Source: CAVZVZ01 sp963778895 (GTDB lineage Bacteria > Actinomycetota > Acidimicrobiia > Acidimicrobiales > Acidimicrobilacustridaceae). Taken from it: a stretch of 64,000 bases of DNA. The notes under the pieces were generated by a model that saw nothing but the letters and a program-made list of their open reading frames with translations, searched no databases and was not told where the DNA came from. The DNA lies in NCBI GenBank assembly GCA_963778895.1, contig CAVZVZ010000005.1, positions 1 to 64,000 of the forward strand. Direction: 5' to 3'. Of this stretch, positions 1 through 10,383 are shown piece by piece. A program made the position numbers and the translations under genes. The number at the start of each line of letters is the position of its first letter. Positions within the stretch are counted from its first letter, which is position 1.

Positions 1-2
1 TG

Positions 3-669
3 ACCGTTCAGGCCGCGACTGGTGGCCGGCTCACGCTCGGCATCGGGTTGTCCCACCAGATCGTGATCGAGAACATGTTCGGCTACTCGTTCGAGAAGCC
101 GGCTCGCCACATGCGCGAGTACTCCAGGCGTTGACGCCGTCGCTCGAGGCGAGGCGGGAATTTCGAAGGCGAAACGCTGAAGGCGACGACCTCGGCCCGA
201 TCGAGGTCGACGCGCCGGCGCCCCCGGTCGTTGCCGCGTTCGCGCCGTGATGCTTCGAGGCTCGCGGGCTCGCTCGCGGATGGCACCGCGAGTGGACGAC
301 GGTCCGGCGACACTCGAGTCGCACATCATCCCGACGATCAGCGCGGCGGCAACCGAAGCCGGCAAATCTCCACCTCGCATTGCGGCGGGGTTCCCGGTGT
401 CGGTCACGTCCGACCCGATGGGCCGGCGAGCTGGCCGCGCGACTCTTTGCGATTTACGGGCAGTTGCCGTCGTATCGGGCGATGCTCGATCGCGAGGGTG
501 CCGACGGACCGGCCGATCTGGCGATCGTCGGTGACGAGTCGGTTGTAGCCGAGCAGATCCGGCGGTTGGCGCCGATCGGCGTCACTGACTTCGCGGCCGC
601 GCCCTTCGGCGTAGACGTGCGACCGCGCTCTGCACGCTGGCGCTGCTGACCGAGCTGGCGAAGGACTGA
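3..669 (+). CDS. LLM-class (luciferase-like, F420-dependent type) oxidoreductase, 3' part, frame-broken
   Basis: The 5' end lies outside the window. The first readable stretch contains GGRLTLGIGLSHQ and ends in HMREY, typical of the mid-region of luciferase-like flavin/F420 oxidoreductases. Later pieces match the family's C-terminal half (IEVDAPAPPVV, HIIPTISAAA, DLAIVGDESVVAEQIRRL, and a final LLTELAKD). The pieces lie in different frames, with breaks near 124, 250, 415 and 625. The family reduces or oxidises small substrates with a flavin or F420 cofactor; the substrate cannot be told. The breaks may be sequencing errors, because no large piece is missing. Confidence 0.75.
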
Positions 670-675
670 TCGGTT

Positions 676-1996
676 TCATCGCCCGACCGCTTCGGCGAGT
701 CGGGCGGCTGCCTCCGGATCGGCCCCGGCCAAGCCGACGAGATAGCACGCCAACGGTGCCGCGGTGCGCGTTTCCGAGCTGTGCGCGGCCGTGCCGGCCA
801 GCGACAGCAAGGTTTCGACGATGTCGTCGTCCGGAGCCGACACGCCGAGGCGGGACGAGAAGTCCGCGAGCCACTCGTCGCGGGTCACGCGACCGAGCCC
901 CAGTCGGCGAAGCCGGACGGGTCGTGGCGGCCGAAGGTGCCGTGCTCGAACAGGCCCCAGCCCTCGGCCCCGTCGCACGTCGCCCGGCCGACGTGGTCGA
1001 TCACGCCGAACGGGACACGGCCGAGCGACGGCGGGATCGTTGAGGTCGTAGGTGAGCCGCTCGGAGAAGTCGCGGCCGCGCCACTGCCCGTGACCCCAGT
1101 CGGGGTCGCCGCCGTAGCCGCCGCCGACGTGCACGCGACGTGGCCGAGCGCGTCGACCTCGAGGGTCGAGCGGCTTGCCGTCGGCGTCGGTCAGGTGCAG
1201 CAGTGGGCGCGCTCGGGATGGCGGGTGCCCGAGCGGTAGGTGATGTCGACCCGGGCCAGCCGAGCTGCTCGACCCGACCGTCGGCGCCACACCCGGGTGG
1301 CGTCGTTGAGGGTGCGGAAGCCGTCGGGCAGCTCCTGGCACGATGATCACGATGGCGAAGTCGTCGAAGCGCAGCGGCACGTACAGCCACCAGAAGCCGT
1401 CGAGCGGCTCGTCGGCGTTGCGGCCCGGCGGCTCGGCCTCGCCGACCGGACGGATGCCCCACGACCGGTCGCGGGTGCCGACCCACACGTCGGGAGTCGA
1501 CGGTGAGGTCGTCGCCGTCGACGCGCAGCGGTGCCCTCCCACGTGCCGACCTGGGCGAAGCGGCAGGCGTCGAGGATGACGCGGTCGCCGGTGCGCATGA
1601 TGTGGTGCTGCTCCTCGACGGCGGCGAACGAGCCCTCCCACGTGAGGTCGAAGCCGAGTGCCGTGATCGTCGCCGTCGCAGATCAGCCGGATGCGTCTGC
1701 AGCGGCTCGATCACCTCGATGCGGTAGGCGCCGACGCGCTGGTCGCAGGCGGTCGTCGCCGAGCGCGTCGGAGAACCGCACGGCCCACTGCGGTCGCCCC
1801 GACGCACGCAGTCGCGTACGCGTCGGTGACGCCGAGGTTCGGGTACACGCCGAAGCCGGTGATGAAGAAGAGCTCACCGGTGCGGTCGTGCGCGTTGAAG
1901 TAGCAGCGGTCGTAGAAGTTGCGGTCGCTGCTCGGCGACGTGACTGCATCGACAGCGGCGCCTGGTGCATCGGGTACTCGTCGAGGGGATGGGCAT
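676..1996 (-). CDS. DUF7064/DUF7065-type lipocalin-like protein, frame-broken
   Basis: Uncharacterised protein of about 440 residues read in at least four pieces. The start at 1996 has a good aaggag ribosome site. Recognisable parts in order: NFYDRCYFNAHDRTGE near the N-terminus, a tract with ITGFGVYPNLGVTDAY, a central TRDRSWGIRP, WWLYVPLRFDDFAI, HGQWRGRDFSERL and a conserved C-terminus ending EAAARLAEAVGR. The TRDRSWG segment resembles that of AttH/CrtC lipocalin-like proteins, so a lipid or isoprenoid ligand is possible, but this is inference. A paralogue lies at 61175-62335. It sits 19 nt downstream of a phosphotransferase gene and is probably cotranscribed with it. Confidence 0.7.
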
Positions 1997-2015
1997 GGTG
2001 ACAAGCTCCTTGCGT

Positions 2016-3172
2016 TCAGTTCCAGTAGTCGCCGGACAGCATCTGCTCGAGCAGCTCGCGATGGTGCATGAGGTCGTGGATGTCGTCGGGCATCTCGCTC
2101 TCGCCGAAGTGCACGGCGCGCGACCCGGTGCGCAGGAACACGATCGCCCATTGGAGGGCGGCGTAGGCCAGGTAGAAGTCGAGGTCCCGTGGCGTGTAGC
2201 CCGTGAGGTTCTCGTAGTGCGTCGCCACGTCGTCGAGCCGCAGGAAGTCGGGCATCCCGGGAAGCTCGAAGGACGCGGCGAGGTGCTCGAACACCAGTGG
2301 GCGTAGACCAGCCACGCGAGGTCGAGCTCGCGGGGACCGAGCGCCGCCATCTCCCAGTCGAGCACCGCGACCGGTTCGAAGTCGCGGTACATGACGTTGC
2401 CGATGCGCGAGTCGCCCCAACTCACCACGGTCGGACCTTCGTGAGCGGGCCAGTGCGCGTCGAGCCAGGCGAAGCCGTCGTCGATCAGCGTCGACTCGCG
2501 AACCCTCGTGTCCGCGAACTCGTACCAGGCCCGGGTGTGCTCGACGTGACGGCGCAGCGGCGTGTCGCCCGGATCGTCGAACGCGAGGAAGGCGAAGCGG
2601 CTCGTCGGACCCTTCGAGGGCGTGCAGTTGCGCGAGCACGTCGACGGTCGAGTCCTGCAGTCTGGCGCTGATCGTCGCGCGATGCGTCGAAGAGCCAGTT
2701 GTCGCCGAAGGTGTAGGGCATCACGTCGGGCGGGACCTCGCCGTCGATGCGTTCCATGACGAAGAACGGCGAGCCGATGTGGACCGGGTCGGACTCGAGC
2801 CACCGTACGCGGCACCGGGATGTCGGTGAGCTCACCAACCCGGCGGATCACCTCGAACTGCCGCTCGAGGTCGTAGGTCGGGAAGACCGGCACGTCGTGC
2901 TCGTCGGGCGCGACGCGGGCGACGAGCGCCTCGGCGCGGGGCTCGCCGTTGTCCGCCCACTCGGCGGCGAACAGGACCGTGTCGCTCGACATGCCGTTGG
3001 CGGTGGTCGCGCCGATCTCGGGCACCACCGGTCGGCTGGCTGGGTCCAACCGGGTTCCGAGCCAGCGCTCGAGGCTCTGGCGCATCTCCTCGGGATCGCG
3101 GCTCGACCGCTGCACGTCGGACATCTCGGGCGGGCCCTCGGCACCGGTCTGCGGCGCGTCAACCTCGGCCAT
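2016..3172 (-). CDS. APH-fold phosphotransferase family protein, frame-broken
   Basis: Kinase-like protein of about 385 residues. The N-terminal half (MAEVDAPQTG, then PTYDLERQFEVIRRVGEL) and the ligand segment FFVMERIDGEVPPDV are typical of the aminoglycoside phosphotransferase fold. The catalytic region is VVSWGDSRIGNVMYRDF followed by VAVLDWEMAALGPRELDLAW, which supplies the GD..N catalytic loop and the DWE metal site. The gene ends in LLEQMLSGDYWN. Frame breaks fall near 2780, 2620 and 2290. Actinobacterial members near acyl-CoA genes probably phosphorylate small alcohols or hydroxyacids, not antibiotics. Its start overlaps the end of the upstream acetyltransferase gene by 14 nt, so translation is likely coupled. 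Confidence 0.8.
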
Positions 3173-3797
3173 CGTCTTCGCCTCCGTCTGGTGCTCTCGG
3201 CTCGCGCCACATGCCCCAGAGATCGGGGCCGTCAGGCAGCGAGATCTTGTCGGTCACTTCGAATCCGTGCCGACGGTAGAACGCGATGTTCGCGTGTTTC
3301 GACGACTCGAGGTAAGCCGGGACGCCCTCCGTGTCACAACGGGCCAGGATCGGGGCCATCACCGCCGAGCCCACGCCGTGCCCCTGGGCGACCGGATCGG
3401 TGCCCAGGATGCCGAGGTGCCAGTGCGGAACCGTGTCCGGATGCTCGTGCTCGATCAGGTTGAGACCCCGCACGATCTCGGGCAGCCGCCGGGCGCCGAA
3501 GATCCAGACGAGGCGCGGGCTCATCCGGAGTTGGGCGCCGAGCGGGATCCGCCAGCGGCCGGGCGGTGACCACAGCGCGGCTCCCTGCCGTCGCGCGTCG
3601 GTGTACACCTCGTTGTTCGGCAGGTAGATGCGCTTCAGGAACGTGCGGTACGCGAGCTCGCTGACGCGCCGTCGTCGCGACTCATCCGGGAGCATCCACG
3701 TGATGACCGGGTCGTCGAAGAACGACCGGGCGAGCACGCGTCCGAGTTGATCCACATCGGCGGCCGTCGCCCGCCGTACGCCGAGATCAGCGCTCAT
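3159..3797 (-). CDS. GNAT family N-acetyltransferase
   Basis: Intact protein of 212 residues starting MSADLGVRRATAAD. The acetyl-CoA pyrophosphate loop is seen as GILGTDPVAQGHGVGSAVM, and the C-terminal FYRRHGFEVTDKI completes the GNAT fold. I chose the ATG at 3797 because the longer open frame upstream runs through a separate lipoprotein gene and an intergenic region. Its substrate is unknown. It is the first gene of a likely three-gene minus-strand operon (acetyltransferase, phosphotransferase, DUF7064/7065-type protein), with a 14-nt overlap to the second gene. Confidence 0.85.
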   Translation of the reverse strand: MSADLGVRRATAADVDQLGRVLARSFFDDPVITWMLPDESRRRRVSELAYRTFLKRIYLPNNEVYTDARRQGAALWSPPGRWRIPLGAQLRMSPRLVWIFGARRLPEIVRGLNLIEHEHPDTVPHWHLGILGTDPVAQGHGVGSAVMAPILARCDTEGVPAYLESSKHANIAFYRRHGFEVTDKISLPDGPDLWGMWREPRAPDGGEDDGRG

Positions 3798-3832
3798 CGG
3801 GCTGCCGGCCAATGGCCAGGGTCCCCAGTGAC

Positions 3833-4287
3833 TCAGAGATCGATGGTCGGGAGCTGCAGACCGCAGTTCTGCGAGACGAACGCCGTGACTTCCTGGTTCG
3901 CGGCGGTCGCCTGATCGGCCATCGCCTGCGGCAGCGTCGCGGTCGGGTCCTGTTGCACGGCGGCCAGCTTCGTCTGCGACGCGGTGGCGAGCGTCTGCAT
4001 CTGGGACTGGATCGGCTCGGGCGCGGTCGACGCCAACGACTGGATGGCCTGCGTGAACGCGGCCAGGTCGCCGATGTCGGACAAGTCGTTGGGTGAGCTC
4101 TGGTCGATCAAGTTCTGCACCGACGTGCACCACGTTGCGTACTGCGGGTTCGGCGTGCCGCTCCCCTGGCTGGCTGCACCCGACGTGTTCGTGCTCGACG
4201 TGCTGCTGTTCGAGCTGCAGCCCGCACTGAGGCCGAGCGCGAGCACGACCGCCACGACCGCGACACCCGCTTTGTCTTCGATCCCAT
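3833..4287 (-). CDS. small secreted lipoprotein of unknown function
   Basis: Protein of about 150 residues with a lipobox LSAGC followed by a Ser/Thr-rich linker (SSNSSTSSTNTSG) and a helical domain with two cysteines (WCTSVQNL and QNCGLQL). The open frame begins at a GTG at 4255, but a better start is the ATG at 4287, which has ggggag five nucleotides upstream and gives MGSKTK. A single-base slip inside the signal peptide would join the two. The Cys pair and Gln/Ala-rich helices suggest a small periplasm-facing domain. No relative is recognised by name. A LexA-type box lies about 235 bp upstream. Confidence 0.7.
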
Positions 4288-4402
4288 TTGCTCCCCGTTC
4301 CGCTTGTCACCCACAACGACCCCTTGTCTAGCCCAGGGTGGCCTTGACGCCAGGCGTATGGTTTCTGCGAGTCGCTCCCACCAATGCCTGACGGGGGCCA
4401 TC

Positions 4403-4436
4403 GAGGGCCGCCCCAACCACCCGTGGGGCGGCTCTC
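4403..4436. terminator. strong hairpin, possible terminator
   Basis: GAGGGCCGCCCC and GGGGCGGCTCTC form a 12-bp stem (one G-U pair) around a 10-nt loop, followed on the plus strand by GGCGTTTTGC. It lies in the 313-bp gap between the lipoprotein gene and the membrane-protein gene, upstream of the former. It could end transcripts entering from either side. Confidence 0.45.
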
Positions 4437-4520
4437 GGCGTTTTGCGGTAGCGGGGCTCCAGGTTCCGTCCGGACTGTTCTCGGATTTCGGGTTGCCTGA
4501 CCTGCGGTATCGTCGCGGAG

Positions 4521-4554
4521 ACTCGAACACATGTTCGACAAAGCGGAACGTTGA
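4521..4554 (+). pseudogene. relic of a LexA-controlled DUF222/HNH gene 5' end
   Basis: A perfect actinobacterial LexA box (4523-4538, TCGAACACATGTTCGA) contains an ATG followed by MFDKAER and a stop. The complete DUF222/HNH gene at 40165-41443 starts the same way: box around its ATG, then MFDAAEV. The two sites share 19 identical bases from ACTCGAAC to TTCGAC, then 7 of the next 9. Nothing resembling the rest of the gene follows before the end of the opposing membrane-protein gene at 4601. The rest of the gap from 4288 holds only the hairpin at 4403-4436. Confidence 0.6.
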
Positions 4555-4600
4555 CGAGCGGGACTTCAACCCGCAGGCCAGGCGACGCGTGACCGTGCGG

Positions 4601-5897
4601 CTAGGTGTCGGTCGCGGCTGGTGGCGAGGCGCGCCCACCGCGGCCGACGATCTCGAAGACACCCAAGATCAACAACGCGATGAGCGCCACCACGAACACG
4701 ACCGTCGCCGACGGCTGGTCCCAGGCAATCAGCAACACCGCGGCCAACACGCCGACGCCGATGCGCAGCGCCGTGAGGTTGTGGCCCACCCAGCGACCGA
4801 CCGGGCCGAAGTCGACGCCATGTTCAGACGCCTCGTCGCCGACCCGGCCGAGCAGTCGCGCCACCCAACCTCGGAATCGGCGTGCGCCCGAGCCCGGGCC
4901 GAGGATGATGCACACGAGTACACCGATGATGCCGACGGCCAGCAGCGCACGCGCGCTCTGGCGCAGGAACCGCACGAGCGTGTCGAAGAACGTCGAGGCC
5001 GCGTCCTGGGGCATGACCGACGACGGAATGGCGCCGAGATAGACGGTGCGACCGATCGCCAACGCGAGCAGCAGCACCGCCATGCCGAGGCTCAACGCCA
5101 CCGCAGCCCACAGCGCCCCGCGCCGACGGTTCGGGAAACAACAGGATCCCGCCGATGAACAGCAGGATCGTGAGGAAGGGCAGCACGACCGCCACCGTGT
5201 TGAAGGCGCTGAAGGCGAGCTGTACCCGGGTGATGGCGTCGGACTGGAAGATCTCCACCGTGAAGCGCCCCGGTTGGAGATTCACCGAGTCGAACAGATC
5301 GACGCCGCGCGACTTGAGCTGGCTCACGACTTCGTTGGCGATGCCGCTGAGGTCGAGACTCACCACCCCGTCCTTGGTGCTGATGACGTTGCTCGACTTG
5401 CCGGTCAGGACCGCGACCATCTGTTCATGGGCAAGCCGATTGGCCGACGTCCACAGTTGGGCGAACTGATCGCTCTCCACCACCCGTAGCGTCGCTTCGC
5501 GAACGAGCGTCTGCAGACCCGACGTCAGGGCACCGGACAAGAACGCGGCACGTTCCGGCAGCGCGTCTTGGATCGCGGTCTGCACGTCGACTTCCTCGAA
5601 CAACCGCTGCGTGACGCGATCGGCCACGAAGTTCTGGATCGCGGGATCCGACACCAACGGCTGCACCGTGCGCACGTACTTGTCGGTGTCGGTCACCTGG
5701 CTGCGCAACCAGAGGCCCATGGTCGAGATCGGCGCGAGCACACCCGCGAGGACGATGAGGATGATGGCGCCGATGCGGCGGCCGAGGTGGTGGGAGTGGG
5801 GCTCGATCTGGTGCTCGAGCTCCTCGTTGCGGCGCTTCAGCTCATCGAGCTCGCGCTGCAATCGCTCGACATCGTTGGTTTCGTCCGGTCCGCTCAT
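4601..5897 (-). CDS. integral membrane protein with N-terminal coiled coil, frame-broken once
   Basis: About 430 residues. An N-terminal acidic coiled coil (VERLQRELDELKRRNEELEH) precedes the first membrane segment (IGAIILIVLAGVLAPIS). A soluble domain of about 180 residues follows, probably outside the cell (YVRTVQPLVSDPAIQNFV ... VNLQPGRFTVEIFQSD). Then come about four more membrane segments, including AVVLPFLTILLFIGGILLF, MALSLGMAVLLLALAI and VVFVVALIALLILGVFEIV. The frame changes near 5125. I chose the ATG at 5897 (MSGPDETND), which follows a G-rich ribosome site, over an ATG 27 nt upstream. The family is common in actinobacteria; its function is unknown. Confidence 0.75.
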
Positions 5898-5966
5898 CGC
5901 CCCCGTCCCTTCCGTTGTCCTCATTGTGCGTCAGCGGGGCGCGACAACGAGCGACAGGGCAGCTTC

Positions 5967-5972
5967 TAGCAT
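5967..5972 (+). promoter_or_regulatory. -10 hexamer TAGCAT, leaderless start
   Basis: TAGCAT ends 7 nt before the ATG at 5980. No Shine-Dalgarno sequence is present. The spacing places the transcription start at or next to the ATG. Confidence 0.45.
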
Positions 5973-5979
5973 CGCCACC

Positions 5980-8364
5980 ATGCGCCCCGAGCCACCCCGT
6001 CCCCGCGCGCGGTCCTGTGCCTGACGGCGCACCCGAGGACGAGGTCGCCCGGCGCGCCTACCGCCGGCAGCTCCGAACGGTGTGGGCGCTGGCTGCGCTC
6101 GCAGGCGTGGCCGCCACGTTCGCACCTGCGTCCCCGACGGGGCTCACCGGCCCGGACATCGTGTGGAAGGCCCTGTTCGCCGCGTCGATCGCCCTGATGG
6201 CCGCGTTCGCCGACCGTTGGACGTGGGTCGTGGTCGGTGCGTTGGCCTCGGCCTTCTCGATCGGCGGCGACGCGGCCGTGGTCGTCGTCGGGTTCGCGGC
6301 CCTCGCCGTCGCCATCGTCGGCGCCGCGCAACGTCGGCGCGTCCCGATCGTCGGCGTCGTGGCGGTGGGGATCGCCGCCCAGGCCCTGCTGCGCCTGCCG
6401 AACCTCTTCACCCTCACCGGAGCGAGCGCGCTGGTGGCGGCGGGGGCATGGCTCGTCGTCGCGATCTCGGCGTGGTTGCGCGTGGGCAAGCCCATCCGCC
6501 GCCGGGTCCGCCGGTACGCACTGTGGGCCGGCGCCGCGGCGCTCATCATCTTGATCCCGGTCGGGATCAGCGCCGCCATCACGCTCCGACAGTCGGGCCA
6601 AGCGGTGGACGAGAGCCGAGCCTGGCTCGAGGCCGCCCAGAAGGGCGACCAGCCGACGGTCATCGCGCATCTCGACGCGGCGCGCGACTCGTTCGACCAG
6701 GTCGAAGCCGCGACCGGGGCGTGGTGGACGAGGCCGGCACGCGTCCTGCCGATCGTGAGCCAGCAGCTCGACACGGTGAACGCGGTCGCCGCGTCTGGAC
6801 GCGACATCACCGCAGTCGGCCAGTGCCGCGGCCCATGTCGCCACCATCGAGGACCTCCATTTCAACGACGGCAAGATCGACCTGCCGACGCTGATCTCGC
6901 TTCGCGATCCGTTGCGGACGACCTCCGAGGAGCTCACCCTCGCCCTCCAACGGCTCGACCAGACCGACGAGACCTGGTTGCTGCCGTCGGTTCGGTCGCG
7001 GGTCGACGACTTCCGGGCCCAGGTCGAGCGACACGGCCGACGACACCGAGCTGGCGGCGAGCACGCTCGACATCGCCCCGGCACTGTTGGGTGAGAACGG
7101 GCCGCGCACCTACGTCGTGTTGTTCGCCAGCCCGGCCGAGTCGCGTGAGCTCGGCGGGTTCGTCGGCAACATCGGCATCCTCAACGCGCACGACGGTCAG
7201 TTGGACCTCGACCAAGTCGTACGCGTGCGCGAGCTCAACGCCCAGACGGCCGCGCTCACCCCAGAGCACCTGCGCGAGATCCTCGAGCCCGACTATCCCG
7301 AGCGTTACCTGCGTTACCGGCCGTGGGAGTTCTGGCAGGACGTGACCGGTACGCCGGACTTCCCGACCGTCGGCAAGATGGTGCAGGACCTGGCGCCGGA
7401 TGCGATCGGACGGCCGATCGACGGAGTGATGTACGTCGACCCCGAAGGCCTGGCGGCGCTGCTCCGCGTCACCGGGCCGGTCGACATCAAGGGTCTCGAC
7501 GCGCCGATCGGTCCCGACAACGCCGCGAGCTTCTTGCTCCGCGATCAATACGTGCAGTTCCCGAAGGTCGACGAACGCGCCGACTTCCTCGAACGGGTGG
7601 CCCGCCAGACCTTCACGCGGCTGACGAGCGTGCGGCTGCCCGGACCGCGGTTCATCGGCGAGTCACTCGGGCCGGCCGTCAAAGGTGGGCATCTGCGGAT
7701 CTGGACCGCTGATCCGAACGAGCAGGCGTTCTTCGACCGTCTCGGCGCCGGTCAAGGACTGCGACCCACGACCGACGGCGACGACGTGATGGTCACCGTT
7801 TCCAACGACAACCCCAACAAGATCGACGCGTACCTGCATCGCAGCGTCGACTACGACGTCACCTACGACGACGCGACGGGAGACGCACAGGGAACGATCA
7901 CCGTCGACCTGCAGAACGACGCGCCGACCGATCTCACGGACTACGTCGTGGCCAACAAGAACCACGACCCGCGGGGATCGAACCGCACCTTCCTGTCGCT
8001 CTACACCGGGTTGGGCGTCGAGAGCGCCACGCTCGACGGCGAGCCCCTGCCGCTCGAGCTGCACGACGAATACGGCCTCCATCGGGCGGGCGCGTTCGTC
8101 ACCGTGCCTCCGGGCGGGGGGCTGCGGGTGGTGTTCACCGTCCGCGGCCATGTCTCGGTCGACGAGACCTATCACTTGCGGGTCCTGACGCCCGCGTTGG
8201 CGAACCCCGATCGGGTCGAGGTGACGCTCAAGACCACCGACGGCGACGTCGGATCACCGTCCTTCGAGGCGCCCGACGGAGCTGTGCCACCGGACCTCGG
8301 GGCCGGGACCGGTGCGTTCGACCTGGTGGGACAAGCAGATCTCATCTTTCCGCTGCCGACCTAA
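5980..8364 (+). CDS. DUF4012 domain-containing membrane protein, frame-broken
   Basis: About 790 residues. The N-terminal part has several hydrophobic segments (WALAALAGVAATFAPA, ALIILIPVGISAAITL). A helical region follows (RAWLEAAQKGDQPTVIAHL). The DUF4012 region proper starts at ALLGENGPRTYVVLFASPAE and ESRELGGFVGNIGIL and runs to the C-terminus with HLRIWTADPNEQAFFDRLG. I start it at ATG 5980, behind TAGCAT, which requires a slip near 6010. A GTG at 6017 is the alternative. Further breaks fall near 6815 and 7030. DUF4012 proteins are common in actinobacteria beside polysaccharide genes; function is unknown. Here it stands alone, divergent from another membrane-protein gene. Confidence 0.85.
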
Positions 8365-8481
8365 ACCCCGGATGGCGACCGGCCGATCTTGTCTGGGACA
8401 CACCGCTCGGGCCTTTCGCCACCTTCCAATCCCCGTCGTCTAGGGTGACGCAGGGAGTGTCCAAGGGAGAGGAACCACAAA

Positions 8482-8986
8482 ATGCTTCGCCGTTTCGTCT
8501 TTGTGCTCGGTGCACTACTGCTGGTCGGGATCGGCTTCGGCCTGCCCGCGCAGGCCGGGTACACGCCCCCTTCGGGCATCTCGATCGACAAGCCCGTCGT
8601 CGACCCGGGCGAGTCCGTCACCGTCTCCGGTGAGGGCTGCGCCGCCGCTGTCAAGGTCACGATCCTTCTCGGTGAGACGCAGGTCGCGACCGCGACGACG
8701 ACTGCCGGCGGCACGTTCTCGGCCACGTTCGAGGTCCCGGTCGGGCACCGCGGCTGGCACCTACACGGTGGACGCCGTCGACTGCACCGTCGACGTACTG
8801 AGCACCACCCTCACGGTGCGCGCCGCGGCGACGACCGCCACGACGACGGCGACCTCGACGGCGAGCACGCTCCCGGTCACCGGTTCCGGCACGACCGAGA
8901 CCCTCCTCCGGGTGGGCGTCGTGTTGCTCGCTTGCGGTGGGCTCCTGGCCTTCGCCGCTCGCCGCCGGGCCACCACCTCTCGCTGA
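8482..8986 (+). CDS. LPXTG-type cell-surface protein, one frame break
   Basis: About 168 residues. The signal peptide (MLRRFVFVLGALLLVGIGFG ending in AQA) is followed by one Ig-like domain (ISIDKPVVDPGESVTVSGEG), an Ala/Thr-rich stalk and a sorting signal: LPVTGS, a hydrophobic helix (LRVGVVLLACGGLLAFAA) and basic RRRATTSR. A sortase should attach it to the peptidoglycan. No sortase gene lies in the window. The frame changes at about 8745, where one extra G in TCGGGC explains the break. The ribosome site is gggagagga, 9 nt before the ATG. Confidence 0.85.
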
Positions 8987-9020
8987 GGTGGGCCCGCCGG
9001 GGCTCCCCCGGCTCAATGGT

Positions 9021-9522
9021 TCAAAGCCGTCGCCAGTAGACGTAGACGGCTCGTCCGTCGATGACATCGGGGACTCGTCCGACGACCTCGAACCCGAGTC
9101 GCTCGTAGAGACGGCGAGCCGGATTCGCCTCGAAGACGAAGTTGAACTGCATGGCGTCGAACCCGGCTTCGCGCGCGACGTCGAACGAGTCGATCACGAG
9201 CGCCTCCCCGAGCCCGAGCCCGCGACAGGTCGGCACGACGAAGTACCCCGCGTTGGCCACGTGCGCGGCGCGGCCCACGCCATTTGGCTTTCATCGTGTA
9301 TGCGCCGATCAACACGTCGTCCGCGACGCGCCGGGCCACGACGCTGACCCGCGCCGGTGCCAACCAGTACCCGACGAAGTCCTCGAACGACAGCGGCTCG
9401 TCGGGGACTTGCGGGTACCCCTCGTCGGCCCGGACCAGCTCGGCGAATCGTGCGAAGAGCTCCGCGTGGTCGCTCGCCTGCGTCGGCCTCAGAATCACCT
9501 CCAAACCGCCGCTCGTGGTCAT
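9021..9522 (-). CDS. GNAT family N-acetyltransferase, one frame break
   Basis: About 166 residues starting MTTSGGLEVILRPTQASD. The first part has FEDFVGYWLAP and DVLIGAYTM. After a slip near 9285 the second part has the acetyl-CoA loop (VPTCRGLGLGEALVIDSF) and the closing strand RLYERLGFEVVGRVPDV. The fold is clear; the acceptor is not. It is divergent from the alpha/beta hydrolase gene at 9583, with about 60 bp between the two starts. Confidence 0.8.
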
Positions 9523-9569
9523 CCGGTCCGGAGGCACACCGCATCGTCGCAGACGCGACCGGTGGCGGT

Positions 9570-9575
9570 TACGGT
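9570..9575 (+). promoter_or_regulatory. -10 hexamer TACGGT, leaderless start
   Basis: TACGGT ends 7 nt before the ATG at 9583. There is no ribosome site between them. Confidence 0.45.
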
Positions 9576-9582
9576 CCGCTGG

Positions 9583-10383
9583 ATGCAGGAAACGCTGAAC
9601 GGCATCGAGATCTACTTCGAGTGCCGGGGCCACGGCCCTCGTTTGTTGCTGTTCAACGGCTCCGGCTCGTCGATCGCCACGACTGAACCGCTGATCGACG
9701 TCCTCGCCTCCCGGTTCGAAGTGCTGGTGCATGACCAACGCGGGCTCGGCCGAACGGAAGTCCCATCCGAGCCCTGGTCGATGGCCGACTGCGCCGCCGA
9801 CGCGGCAGCACTGCTCGACGCCGTCGGCTGGTCGACATGCCGGGTCGTCGGGATCAGCTTCGGGGGGATGGTTGCGCAAGAGTTCGCGGTGACCTGGCCC
9901 GAACGGGTCGATCGCCTCGCGTTGTTGTGCACCTCCTCCGGCGGACCCGGGGGTTCGTCGTATCCCTTGCACGAGCTCGCCGACCTTCCACCCGACAAGC
10001 AGATCGAGGTCGGGTTGCACATCCTCGATGGTCGGTTCACGCCCGAGTGGCTCGCGACCCACCCCAAGGACCAGGCGCTCGTGGAGATGGTGGCCGGTCG
10101 CCGAAGTCAGCCGAAGACCGAAGCGCAGGAACGCGGCGAAGCCGGCCAACTCCAAGCTCGACGCGATCACGACGTGTGGGATCGACTGGACCGGATCACC
10201 TGTCCGACGTTGGTTGCCGGTGGCCGTTTCGATGGCATCGCCCCACCGTCGAACAGCGAAGCAATCGTGTCGCGCGTCCCGAACGCGCAGTTGCGACTCT
10301 ACGACGGCGGTCACGTGTTCTTCGTGCAGGACTCGCACGCGTTTCCCGAGATCCTCGACTTCCTCGACGGCAACGCTGGGTGA
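9583..10383 (+). CDS. alpha/beta-fold hydrolase
   Basis: Intact, 266 residues. It starts MQETLNGIEIYFECRG. The oxyanion-side strand is LLLFNGSGSS, the nucleophile elbow is VVGISFGGMVAQ (Ser in G-I-S-F-G), and the C-terminal histidine is in YDGGHVFFVQD. An Asp in GGRFDGIAPP is the likely acid. The layout matches monofunctional hydrolases such as 3-oxoadipate enol-lactonase-like and haloperoxidase-like enzymes; the substrate is not evident. Its stop overlaps the start of the LigD-type polymerase gene (TGATG), so the two are translationally coupled, an odd pairing. Confidence 0.85.
   Translation: MQETLNGIEIYFECRGHGPRLLLFNGSGSSIATTEPLIDVLASRFEVLVHDQRGLGRTEVPSEPWSMADCAADAAALLDAVGWSTCRVVGISFGGMVAQEFAVTWPERVDRLALLCTSSGGPGGSSYPLHELADLPPDKQIEVGLHILDGRFTPEWLATHPKDQALVEMVAGRRSQPKTEAQERGEAGQLQARRDHDVWDRLDRITCPTLVAGGRFDGIAPPSNSEAIVSRVPNAQLRLYDGGHVFFVQDSHAFPEILDFLDGNAG

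Noticed and set aside
4288..4400. A possible tRNA or small RNA in the 313-bp gap
   Set aside because: No T-loop GGTTCGAATCC-like sequence or cloverleaf fit was found on either strand.
3159..4541. A single 460-residue gene joining the acetyltransferase to sequence upstream
   Set aside because: The upstream part runs through the lipoprotein gene in the wrong frame and the hairpin; the acetyltransferase alone is full length.
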